Positions 46,301 through 53,930 of a DNA stretch of 64,000 nucleotides are shown piece after piece. This DNA is from Prochlorococcus sp. AG-459-B06. GTDB lineage: Bacteria; Cyanobacteriota; Cyanobacteriia; PCC-6307; Cyanobiaceae. The stretch is taken from NCBI GenBank assembly GCA_003209475.1, contig QCQY01000003.1, forward strand, positions 1 to 64,000. Direction: 5' to 3'. Position numbers and translations under genes: made by a program. The notes under the pieces are model-generated. The model was not told where the DNA came from. It saw nothing but the letters and a program-made list of their open reading frames with translations, and ran no database searches. Position 1 is the stretch's first letter; every line of letters starts with the position of its first letter.

Positions 46301-46879
46301 AAACTCATTATTGACAGGATAAATATCTATTATTTCCCCTCTTCTACTCCAGAATCCTTCTGTTGAAGTTACATTATCCTTTGTATAACCCAGCAAAGTA
46401 AGTTTATTAGCTAATTCCTGAATCTCGATTTGAACCCCTTTTTGCAAATCTAACTTGTTTTCAATTAATAGGTTTCTATTTATTAGATGAGGTTGTAGTG
46501 ATCTCTCAGTTGATATAACAATACTAAGTTGATTTTTCTCTTTTTTTATTAATTTGGATAAAACAGTAAGCTGACTAAATTCAATCTCTTTGGATTTATT
46601 AATTGAAGAGTATGGTAAATGTTCTGTAGGAGGATAATATAAAACTTCTTTATCATTTATACTTTCAAAATAACCAATCCATTTGTAGGCAATTTCTGCA
46701 TTAGGACAAATTAATAATATATTTTTTTCCTCTTTTTTTGCGATGCCATCTAAAATTATTGATTTTGCATATCTACTTGAACCAACAATATTTAATTCAT
46801 TATTTTTTGAAATTCTTTTTATCAATTCAGAAGTAATTTGTGAGTTCGAAATATAATCAACTAAAGTATTTAAACTCAT
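43370..46879 (-). CDS. mfd: Transcription-repair coupling factor
   Basis: A 1169-residue protein that removes RNA polymerase stalled at DNA lesions and recruits UvrA. The UvrB-like N-terminal part is followed by the polymerase-interaction domain (DFIVHKNHGIGKFLRI near 490). The motor has Walker A GDVGFGKT at 641-648 and the helicase box DEEQRFG at 742-748. The C-terminal part contains the TRG motif region and the UvrA-masking D7 domain. Length is usual. Complete. Confidence 0.97.
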   Translation of the reverse strand: MSLNTLVDYISNSQITSELIKRISKNNELNIVGSSRYAKSIILDGIAKKEEKNILLICPNAEIAYKWIGYFESINDKEVLYYPPTEHLPYSSINKSKEIEFSQLTVLSKLIKKEKNQLSIVISTERSLQPHLINRNLLIENKLDLQKGVQIEIQELANKLTLLGYTKDNVTSTEGFWSRRGEIIDIYPVNNEFPIRLEFFDNVIEKIREYDPQTQKTLESINNIEIIQAGFDLLIKDKLNNLSKNSIFNSEDLDKNNLDRYLGIVEKQPSNIIDFINRETILVIDELEDCKKFANNWYLDSESNFDNCANELNENLKNNEINLEAKPNLHLTFEEILNSLGNFNLIKIYEFESKVNIDNRFLINDKRLNSYSKNIGKLSNDINKNIKNNEKVWILSAQPLRTRTLLFEHECNTNFLNNPNNINEAFKSINNSTPLILKNKNNYEIEGFYLPIWKVVLITDKELFSQKSLFNNAFIRRKKRSVNSNINVNKISPGDFIVHKNHGIGKFLRIEKINITGDSRDYLVIQYQDGKISVAADQLGSVNRYRSSGKIKPKINKLGGTEWEKIKDKNKKQIKKVAIDILKLYAKREKLKGYIYPEDGPWQDELEESFPYQPTPDQITAVEEIKSDMESDKPMDRLVCGDVGFGKTEVAVRAIFKAITSGKQVILLAPTTILAQQHWRTINNRFSPYPIKVSLLNRFKSVNERKEIYAGLKNNKIDLVVATHQILGKEIEIKNLGLLVIDEEQRFGVRQKEKIKKIKTNIDVLTLSATPIPRTLYMSLSGLRQMSLLNTPPPSRRSIKTYLSEIDMDVIRTAINQELDRGGQIFYVLPRISDIDQAVNKLKNMFPSLKFIVAHGQMKETELENAMIAFNNGEVDLMICTTIIESGLDIPKVNTIIIEDSHKFGLSQLYQLRGRVGRSGVQAHAWLFYPNINKINEASKQRLKAIKDFSELGSGYQLAMKDMEIRGVGSLLGEEQSGKVNAIGYDLYIEMLHEAISEISGQEIPEVNDTQIDLPINAFIPATWILNRDEKLEAYKSATECSNNYELTELATDWVNRYGNFPKPVESLIMIMKLKLLAKKCGFNKIKLKKPNIVIETKLKNSTFKILKNSLARSVQNKFNFNEGEQLSTITIRGLGATEIQNQINQLMLWFGSFEKEIKNFDKELIKRE

Positions 46880-46950
46880 TTATAGCTATCAATCTTGATT
46901 ACAAATATCCGATATATTATATTAGATTTTATACTGATTGTGAATAATAT

Positions 46951-47655
46951 TTGATGGATTCAGCCGCAATAAATTCTTTTATACCCACACTAGATCAAGT
47001 AGACAGTTGGTACGAAATCTTTACACTTTTACCAATATTAATTGCTCTAGAATTATTATTATCGGCAGATAATGCTGTAGCACTAGCTTCTCTTACTAAA
47101 TCCCTCGATAGTTCAGAATTAAGGTCAAGAGCCTTAAATATTGGTATAACAATATCTTTATTATTTAGAATTATTCTCATCATATTATCTAATGTTCTTC
47201 TAAAGTTTATTCTTATTAGAGTTTTTGCTGGTTTTTATTTAATATATTTATTCTTCTCCAATGTCTTTTTAAATTCAGATATAGAAAACGCTGAAAATGG
47301 GACAGATAATAATAAAAATAATTTTAGGTTTTTAAGGGTTGTAGCGCTTCTTTCAATTACTGATTTTGCTTTTTCCATAGACAGTATTACCACTGCAGTA
47401 GCTATAAGTGATCAATACATATTAATTATATTTGGAGCAGTTATAGGAGTATTAGCCTTAAGATTTACATCGGGGATTTTTCTAAAACTTCTGGATATAT
47501 TTTCTAGATTAGAAACAGCCGGTTACGTAGCAATTTTAATAGTTGGGATTAAACTTTTACTAAATACATTAATTAATGAATCTATTCTTCCAGACTATTA
47601 TTTTTATTTTTTTATTCTTTTTGCTTTCATCTGGGGGTTCTCTAAAAGAATCTAA
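46951..47655 (+). CDS. TerC-family membrane protein
   Basis: A 234-residue protein with about seven spans. The first conserved block ALELLLSADNAVALAS carries Glu34 and Asp40, the second SITDFAFSIDSITTAVAIS carries two Asp. These acidic residues in membrane helices mark the TerC/Alx family of metal-ion (often manganese) transporters. It stands divergent from mfd and is convergent with fmt, so it is a single transcription unit. Confidence 0.85.
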   Translation: MMDSAAINSFIPTLDQVDSWYEIFTLLPILIALELLLSADNAVALASLTKSLDSSELRSRALNIGITISLLFRIILIILSNVLLKFILIRVFAGFYLIYLFFSNVFLNSDIENAENGTDNNKNNFRFLRVVALLSITDFAFSIDSITTAVAISDQYILIIFGAVIGVLALRFTSGIFLKLLDIFSRLETAGYVAILIVGIKLLLNTLINESILPDYYFYFFILFAFIWGFSKRI

Positions 47656-47658
47656 AAC

Positions 47659-48645
47659 TTAATCTGAGAGATATTCACCTGCTGATGGATTTAACTGTTG
47701 AATCAATTGCTTTTTGCTAGAAATGTTTTTGCCTTCAAGTTTTGCTTCTAACAAAATAATCGGATCAGTTTTAGTTGAAACTATTATTCCTTCATTTTCT
47801 ATTACAGCAAGAATAATACCTGGTCTTGAAAAATTGCTCGTTAAAAGGTATTTTTCATTTTTAATTTCATCACTAGTCAAAACTTTGATTTTAAGTATTT
47901 TAAGGTTCTTACCTCTAAAAGTTGTATTTGCTCGTGGGTATAATGCTTTTATTTTTTGAGAAATTTTAATTGCTTCATTACCCCAATCAACTTTAAAGTC
48001 TGATTTTTCAATCATTCTTGCGTAAGTAATTTCTCTTCCAAGGGTGTTTTGTTTTGTTAATTGTGAATAAATATTTTTATTAATATTTTCTTCTATTAAT
48101 GATGTAGCATTTAAAAATAATTTTGCAGATAAAATACTAAGTTTTTCCGATAGTGTATTTAAATTATCGCCATTTTCGATTTTAATTTTTTCTTCCAATA
48201 ATAAGTCCCCAGTATCTAGTCCCTCATTCATTTTCATAATTCCTACACCAGTAAATTCATCGCCTTTTATTAGTGACCATTGGATTGGAGCAGCACCTCG
48301 CCATCTTGGAAGTAATGAAGCGTGTGCGTTCCAACAACCAAATTTTGGGATTTCCAATATCTCTTTGGGTAAAATTTTTCCGTAAGCTATAACAATAAAT
48401 AAATCACAAGATAGTGATTTAAGATCATTTATAAAATGTGTATTGTCCCTGATTTTTGCTGGAGTATAAATTTTTAAAGATTCTTGCTCGGCAAAGCTTT
48501 TAACAGGAGAGGATATTAATTTATTTCCCCTAGATCTTTTCTTATCCGGTTGGCTAACTACTGCAAGTACCTCATGCTTAGATTTAATAAAAATATCAAG
48601 GCTCGCAATTGAATATTCAGGTGTTCCCCAGAATATAATTCTCAC
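47659..48645 (-). CDS. fmt: Methionyl-tRNA formyltransferase
   Basis: A 328-residue enzyme that formylates Met on the initiator tRNA. Catalytic residues Asn106, His108 (in CWNAHASLLP) and Asp144 (in EGLDTGD) match the canonical positions. RWRGAAPIQW completes the block. The C-terminal tRNA-binding domain is present. Its start overlaps the stop of the TldE gene by 4 bases. The initiator tRNA it would act on lies at 24764-24840. Confidence 0.97.
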   Translation of the reverse strand: MRIIFWGTPEYSIASLDIFIKSKHEVLAVVSQPDKKRSRGNKLISSPVKSFAEQESLKIYTPAKIRDNTHFINDLKSLSCDLFIVIAYGKILPKEILEIPKFGCWNAHASLLPRWRGAAPIQWSLIKGDEFTGVGIMKMNEGLDTGDLLLEEKIKIENGDNLNTLSEKLSILSAKLFLNATSLIEENINKNIYSQLTKQNTLGREITYARMIEKSDFKVDWGNEAIKISQKIKALYPRANTTFRGKNLKILKIKVLTSDEIKNEKYLLTSNFSRPGIILAVIENEGIIVSTKTDPIILLEAKLEGKNISSKKQLIQQLNPSAGEYLSD

Positions 48646-49994
48646 GCGCCACCAGTTATTGATAATTCATCTACCCATATATGTGGAGAAATCCCACTTG
48701 TTGTTACCTCCTGGCTTGATTCAATGTTTACTATATTTTTCAAAAGATATTTGATATCCCCTGCTACAGTGGCAGATTCTATTGAGATTTTTTTACCGTT
48801 TTTATAAAGCCATCCATCAAATGGAAGAGAGAATGAACCTTGACTTGCTCTGACACCTGCATGGATTGCATTTAATTCTTCAACATAAACAAATTCTCCC
48901 TCATAAGTAGAGTGATCTAATGATATTTTTAGATTAGAGTTTTCCTCTGATTTCTCAACTACTATCCAATCAGGAGATACTGAGACTTTTGATCCTAGTC
49001 CAGCGTGGCCTGTAGGGATTGTTTTAAATATTCTTGCAGTTGATTCAGAATGTATAAAATTTTCGATTCTCCCTTTGTTAATTAAACATAGTCTTTTGGT
49101 GGGAGTCCCTTCTCCATCAAATGGTGATGAAGAAATATTCTTTTCGTGAAGACCATCATCATAAATATTAAGTGCTTCTGTAGATAGCTTCTCTCCAATA
49201 GAATTTTTATTAGATAAGCTGACTCCATCTAAAATGCTTCTAGCATTAAACATTGAACTAAAGGCATTAATGATCGTTAGAAAAGACTCTGGGGAAAAAC
49301 ATATTAAATATTTATCAGTTTTAATAGATGAATAATTCAAATGAGAAATTGTTTTATTAGAAGCGTCTTTAATACACGACTCTATATCTATATCTTCAAC
49401 TCCATATCCAAGTTTTACAGAACCTGAGCTACGAGGTTTTTTATTTTTCTCTTCTGCTCTTGCATATAAATAAAGTGCAGCTTGACTTTTGGTATAACTG
49501 CGAAAGGCACCATCACTATTAGCATAAACTCTTTCATAAAAACTCTCAGATAGACCATTATATGGAACAGATTTTATGGATTCATGGCTTTCTAATAGTT
49601 TTACTTCTGCTTCTCTTAAAATCGTAAGTAATTTTTTAATTCCAACAGGATTTCTTTTTTTTGCGTCCTTAACTTCAATAGGATCCTTGGCTAGTGGAGA
49701 GAATTCTGTTCTTTCATTCTTGTTGCCAAAATCAGATGCAATATTAGCTTGATTTAGAGCCTTTTTAATACCAGATTTACTGATATCACTTGTTGTTGTA
49801 ATACCAACTAAATTAGATTCGTTCCAAACTCTTAAAGTTAAAATCTGCTTTTGTGATGCCTTAAGTTGTTTAGCCTCACCTTTATCTACTTGCACAGAAT
49901 AGTCATTAGAAAAGCTTGCACCGTAATCCCATTTTTTAAGATTTAGGATATCTGCAGCTTTTGAGATTTGAGCTGTAATTTCTTTTGAATTCAT
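48642..49994 (-). CDS. TldE/PmbA-family protein
   Basis: A 450-residue protein of the metalloprotease-like TldD/TldE complex, the partner that lacks the zinc-binding motif. Conserved strings are LKLGYGVEDIDIESC-like (KLGYGVEDIDI), FDGEGTPTKRLCLINKG and SHIWVDELSITGG at the C-terminus. With TldD it degrades unfolded or leaderless peptides and processes modified peptides such as microcin B17 in E. coli. It lies between tldD and fmt, all on the minus strand. Confidence 0.9.
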   Translation of the reverse strand: MNSKEITAQISKAADILNLKKWDYGASFSNDYSVQVDKGEAKQLKASQKQILTLRVWNESNLVGITTTSDISKSGIKKALNQANIASDFGNKNERTEFSPLAKDPIEVKDAKKRNPVGIKKLLTILREAEVKLLESHESIKSVPYNGLSESFYERVYANSDGAFRSYTKSQAALYLYARAEEKNKKPRSSGSVKLGYGVEDIDIESCIKDASNKTISHLNYSSIKTDKYLICFSPESFLTIINAFSSMFNARSILDGVSLSNKNSIGEKLSTEALNIYDDGLHEKNISSSPFDGEGTPTKRLCLINKGRIENFIHSESTARIFKTIPTGHAGLGSKVSVSPDWIVVEKSEENSNLKISLDHSTYEGEFVYVEELNAIHAGVRASQGSFSLPFDGWLYKNGKKISIESATVAGDIKYLLKNIVNIESSQEVTTSGISPHIWVDELSITGGA

Positions 49995-49997
49995 ATC

Positions 49998-51422
49998 CTA
50001 TCTTCCGCCAACAGTGATTGAATCAACCTTAATATGAGGTTGGCCAACAGTTACGTTGACACTTCCACTAATGGATCCACAGAATCCAGGAGCTAATTCA
50101 AGGTCATTCCCGCACATTGATATTTTTGGCATGACTTCTTTAGCCTCACCAATCAAAGTTGCTCCCTTTACTGGACTAGTTAATTTTCCATTTTTAATAA
50201 GATATCCTTCTTCTACCGCAAAATTAAATTGCCCTGTAGCACCTACACTGCCACCACCCATTGATTTGCAGTAAAGTCCATCATTAATACTATTGATTAA
50301 ATCCTCTTTCGAGTGTTCACCTTTAGCTATATAAGTATTTCTCATTCTTGAAGCTGCAGCAAAAGAATAATTTTGTCTTCTTCCACTTCCTGTTCTTTTA
50401 TGGCCAGTTCTTAATTCACCTGCCCTGTCTGATATGAATTTTTTTAAAATTCCATTTTTTATAAGAACTGATTTTTCTGGTTCCATACCTTCATCATCTA
50501 CTGATAATGAACCAAAGGATCCTTCTGATATCCCCTCATCAATTGCTGTTACTGATTCATGTGCAATTTTTTCATTCAATTTATTCTCAAATGGTGTTGT
50601 TCCTCTCTCTATTTGAGTTGTTTCAAGTAAGTGACCGCAGGCTTCATGGAATATAACGCCACCAAACTTATTAGCTAGTACGACAGGCATTTGTCCTGCC
50701 TCAACATAGTCTGCATACAACATATTCATTGAACTTTCAAAGACATCATTAGCTGCTTTTTCGTGATCCCATAATTTGAATTCATTAGGCATTCCTGACG
50801 ATCCAAATCTTCTACTTCCACTAGATCTGTATTGGGCATCACTTGCAATTAAGTTGAGTCCAACTGTTTGATGCAACCTAATATCGGAAACATAGGTACC
50901 ATCACTGGAGGCTATAATTACTTCTTGCAGATTTCTAGAGTAACTTCCTTTTCTAGTTATTATTTTATTATTCTTTTTTAGAGACTTTGTGCTGACTAAT
51001 AGTTTTTCGCTTATCTCATTAATCGATGGGACTTCATTAATCCATTTTTTCTTGGATAAACTATAGTCTCTATGTTTATTTAAACCGTTAAATACTTCTC
51101 CTTTTTTGTTGTCTGTTATGTCTAACATCTCAATAGCTTGAGACACCGATCTCATCAAGCCTTGCTTTGTTAAATCATTTGTACTTACAAATCCATCCTT
51201 TGTTTCTTTAAAGATTCTAATACCAGCACCCCTTCCAAATGATGGACTTACACTTGTAATAAAATCCTCTTCAGCTAATACACTTGAGTTGTCAGTATTC
51301 TCTATGAATATTTCTACAAAATCAGCCCCAAGTCCCATCCCATAGAAAATAATTTCTTCTAATAAATCTTTATTGCAACTACCAAAAATGATTTCATTTG
51401 ATTTGATTGGTGACGAAAGCAT
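49998..51422 (-). CDS. tldD: TldD-family metalloprotease
   Basis: A 474-residue protein. The zinc motif HEACGH (H259-E260-x-x-x-H264 in GGVIFHEACGHLLETT) is intact, and the third ligand is probably Cys448 in LAPGFCGSISG. The ordered blocks DGTYVSDIRLH, VDDEGMEPEKS and HKRTGSGRRQNY match TldD. It pairs with the TldE gene 3 bases away. The substrate in this organism is unknown. Confidence 0.93.
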   Translation of the reverse strand: MLSSPIKSNEIIFGSCNKDLLEEIIFYGMGLGADFVEIFIENTDNSSVLAEEDFITSVSPSFGRGAGIRIFKETKDGFVSTNDLTKQGLMRSVSQAIEMLDITDNKKGEVFNGLNKHRDYSLSKKKWINEVPSINEISEKLLVSTKSLKKNNKIITRKGSYSRNLQEVIIASSDGTYVSDIRLHQTVGLNLIASDAQYRSSGSRRFGSSGMPNEFKLWDHEKAANDVFESSMNMLYADYVEAGQMPVVLANKFGGVIFHEACGHLLETTQIERGTTPFENKLNEKIAHESVTAIDEGISEGSFGSLSVDDEGMEPEKSVLIKNGILKKFISDRAGELRTGHKRTGSGRRQNYSFAAASRMRNTYIAKGEHSKEDLINSINDGLYCKSMGGGSVGATGQFNFAVEEGYLIKNGKLTSPVKGATLIGEAKEVMPKISMCGNDLELAPGFCGSISGSVNVTVGQPHIKVDSITVGGR

Positions 51423-51453
51423 TTGAGTCTATAAGTTTACTCTTTAAATAAGA

Positions 51454-52626
51454 TTATCTAACGGAAGGTTGATAGTCTTTACTGTCTAGAGGTTTTAACA
51501 AGTATAGTCTTAATAGTTGATAACCGTTTGAAATAAAGATAGGTAATTTTGATAATACTTTATTTGCCTTTTGATTATCTTTCTTGTCTATTTCTGCTAA
51601 ACGCTTACCATTTTCTACAATACTATCTAATCTTCTGTAAAAAGACTTATCGAAGACGTTTAGTACTACAGGGAATACCCTTGCTGAGGTTTCATTTGTC
51701 TTGTTAATTACAAACTTGTCGTATTCTCTAGCATCTAAACCTAGTGCACTATAGAAATCTCTTTTTATGCCTTGATCTCTAATATACATAGTTGCAAAAA
51801 CAGCTAATAGGAAAAATCTAGACCATAATTTTGAAACTAAAGGATGATTGTTTAAGAAATATCTAAACCTATGGAAATAGTCAATTAATGGATGTGTAAA
51901 GGTAGATCCTCCTATACTAATTTTATTACTTAGAGACTTAACAGTACGTGGTTGAGCTTTCATTAGTGCGTCAAAAAAATCACCATGTCTATTTTCATCT
52001 TGACACCAATTTTCAAAGAAGTTAAAAAGTGGGAAAATTTTACCTTCAGGATTTTTTTCGAGATGTCTAAATATTGCTATATACCTCCAATAACCAATTT
52101 TTTCTGAAATGTAGGTAGCGTAAAAAATACTTCTTGGTGGGAAATAAGTGTAATCTTTATTTGCAGTTAAAAATCCTAAATCTAACTGTAAGCCAAAGTC
52201 ATTCATTGACTTATTCAAGAATCCCGCATGTCGCGCTTCGTCTCTAGCCATATGAGCAAAACATTCTGCGAGAAGTGGATTTTTATCTTTTATTCTTTTA
52301 CTTAGTTCCTTGTATAAAAGAAAACCTGAAAATTCTGATGTACAACTTCCTTCCAGAAAATCAACAAAAAGTTCTCTTGTCTCAGGATCTAACTTTTCAG
52401 CAGCACCTTCAAATTCTTTATTTCTTACAAAGTGATGCCTGTTGTAATCTTTCCTAAATTCTTCACAAATCGCCTCCAATTCGTCTTCGTTAATTGAAAG
52501 GTCCATCTTTTCAATAGCTTCAAAATCTGTCGTATAGAAATTTGGAGTTAAGATTGTATCCTTAGCAATCTCCTTTCCTCTGTTAACAGACTTTATATTT
52601 TTTGGTTCAATAGTTGATTTGGACAT
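51454..52626 (-). CDS. acsF: Magnesium-protoporphyrin IX monomethyl ester cyclase (aerobic)
   Basis: A 390-residue di-iron monooxygenase that forms the fifth ring of chlorophyll. Iron ligands are in DEARHAGF (Glu130, His133) and DENRHGDFF (Glu211, His214), with an earlier Glu in EGSCTSEF. The conserved [10 protein letters not shown] block follows. It is the only plainly chlorophyll-specific gene besides chlH in the window. The TldD gene is 31 bases downstream on the same strand. Confidence 0.96.
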   Translation of the reverse strand: MSKSTIEPKNIKSVNRGKEIAKDTILTPNFYTTDFEAIEKMDLSINEDELEAICEEFRKDYNRHHFVRNKEFEGAAEKLDPETRELFVDFLEGSCTSEFSGFLLYKELSKRIKDKNPLLAECFAHMARDEARHAGFLNKSMNDFGLQLDLGFLTANKDYTYFPPRSIFYATYISEKIGYWRYIAIFRHLEKNPEGKIFPLFNFFENWCQDENRHGDFFDALMKAQPRTVKSLSNKISIGGSTFTHPLIDYFHRFRYFLNNHPLVSKLWSRFFLLAVFATMYIRDQGIKRDFYSALGLDAREYDKFVINKTNETSARVFPVVLNVFDKSFYRRLDSIVENGKRLAEIDKKDNQKANKVLSKLPIFISNGYQLLRLYLLKPLDSKDYQPSVR

Positions 52627-52706
52627 CTATATTTTGTTTGTTAATACTATTATTTACTATCATTTGCATTTTCGAGGAAAAAGTTAACTTGGTGTTATTG
52701 TTGCTT

Positions 52707-53357
52707 TCAATTTACTCCTATTAATTTTTGTCCATTTAATCTTTGCAGTACTCTTGAAATAATTAATTTAAGGGTAATTCTTTTTTCGTCAATAAGGAAT
52801 GATTCAATAATACTGGGTTTTTGATTAGGTTTTGATAAAGAAATACTTTTCAATGAACTTATGTCATCCTTTTCAAAAGATAGCCAAAAGTTGCAAGTAT
52901 CTTTAATTTCACAATTTATTACCCAACATTTATCTCCTGCAATTGGTCTATTGGTGTTTTGGAGATTTATTTCATTTATTTCTAATCCTCTTAGTTGAAT
53001 TTCTTCTATTAAAGAGGGAATCAAATGATCATTGATAAATTCTTGGAAAGGTTTTTTCTCTATAGGGAGTTCTTTTTTTGGTTTAGGAATATTTTTAACG
53101 GGTATAATATTTTCTTTTTTTAAATCAACTTTCGGAGCAGAATCGTTTTGAGGTTTAAGATTATTTTCAGCGGGTGCCTCACTATCTTTTTTTAAATCAA
53201 CTTTCGGAGCAGAATTATTTTGTGAATTAGGAATATTTTCATCGGTATTAGTAACTTTTTCAGTTATGGATTCTTTTATTCCCTCAGAGTCTGGTTTACT
53301 AGACTTGTCAGATATTTCTTTAATAACTTCAGTATTAGGTTCTAAACTTTCTTCCAT
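52707..53357 (-). CDS. DUF2996 protein with a long repetitive N-terminal extension
   Basis: A 216-residue protein. The C-terminal 115 residues (KPFQEFINDHLIPSLIEEIQL, then DKCWVINCEIKDTCNFWLSFEKDD) are the DUF2996 domain found in cyanobacteria and plastids. The first 100 residues are low complexity, Lys/Glu/Pro/Asn-rich and contain two copies of NSAPKVDLKK-type sequence. The tail is probably a disordered linker. Function is unknown. It is upstream of acsF on the same strand, 80 bases away. Confidence 0.8.
   Translation of the reverse strand: MEESLEPNTEVIKEISDKSSKPDSEGIKESITEKVTNTDENIPNSQNNSAPKVDLKKDSEAPAENNLKPQNDSAPKVDLKKENIIPVKNIPKPKKELPIEKKPFQEFINDHLIPSLIEEIQLRGLEINEINLQNTNRPIAGDKCWVINCEIKDTCNFWLSFEKDDISSLKSISLSKPNQKPSIIESFLIDEKRITLKLIISRVLQRLNGQKLIGVN
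53114..53215. repeat. Two identical 30-base copies inside the DUF2996 gene
   Basis: The stretches 53114-53143 and 53186-53215 are identical, 72 bases apart, and encode the SAPKVDLKK block of a 24-residue repeat unit. Identity at every third position, including synonymous sites, points to a recent duplication. Confidence 0.85.
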
Positions 53358-53420
53358 AAAAAAAATAGTTATACATAGTTAATTATAAATAAAAAAACAT
53401 TTTTTAAATAATTTATTTTC

Positions 53421-53864
53421 CTACCAATCATTATCAGTATTATCCCAGTCATCTTTATTATCTGAATTTGAATAATCTCGATCTTTTTTTAAATTATTAT
53501 CATTTATATTTTTGACTACTCTGTAATTAACAGAAATTGTTGGTTGAGTTTCTCTAATATCCCTTTCTGGCGGCATCTCAACGTCTGGTTCCATATCTTC
53601 CTCATCATTATAAGATATAAAATCATCTTCCACATTTTTAAAAGTATTTTTTTTGAAACTAGTACTAGTAATTGTGGTATTCAATAAAGTACTTAAAAAT
53701 AAACCAGAAAAAAATGAAATACTGATTAACTTTCCTACACTTACTTCTTGGAGAGTCCATTTAAAGTATCTAAATGAGGTCTTCTGATTATTATTTGTAT
53801 ACAATAAAATTTGAAAAATTATTATTAATAATAGAGTTAACAATAAATATTTTTTCTTAAACAT
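53421..53864 (-). CDS. Hypothetical membrane protein with acidic tail
   Basis: A 147-residue protein. Spans lie at about 5-22 (YLLLTLLLIIIFQILLY) and 41-63. The C-terminal half is highly acidic (NVEDDFISYNDEEDMEPDVEMPPERD, DNKDDWDNTDNDW). No family recognised. It lies between DUF2996 and the RNase II-like gene on the same strand. Confidence 0.55.
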   Translation of the reverse strand: MFKKKYLLLTLLLIIIFQILLYTNNNQKTSFRYFKWTLQEVSVGKLISISFFSGLFLSTLLNTTITSTSFKKNTFKNVEDDFISYNDEEDMEPDVEMPPERDIRETQPTISVNYRVVKNINDNNLKKDRDYSNSDNKDDWDNTDNDW

Positions 53865-53930
53865 AATTCTAAAAAGTTATCTTAAATTTTTTGGGTTAAT
53901 ATTTTCATAATATATTTTATGATAATTTAT

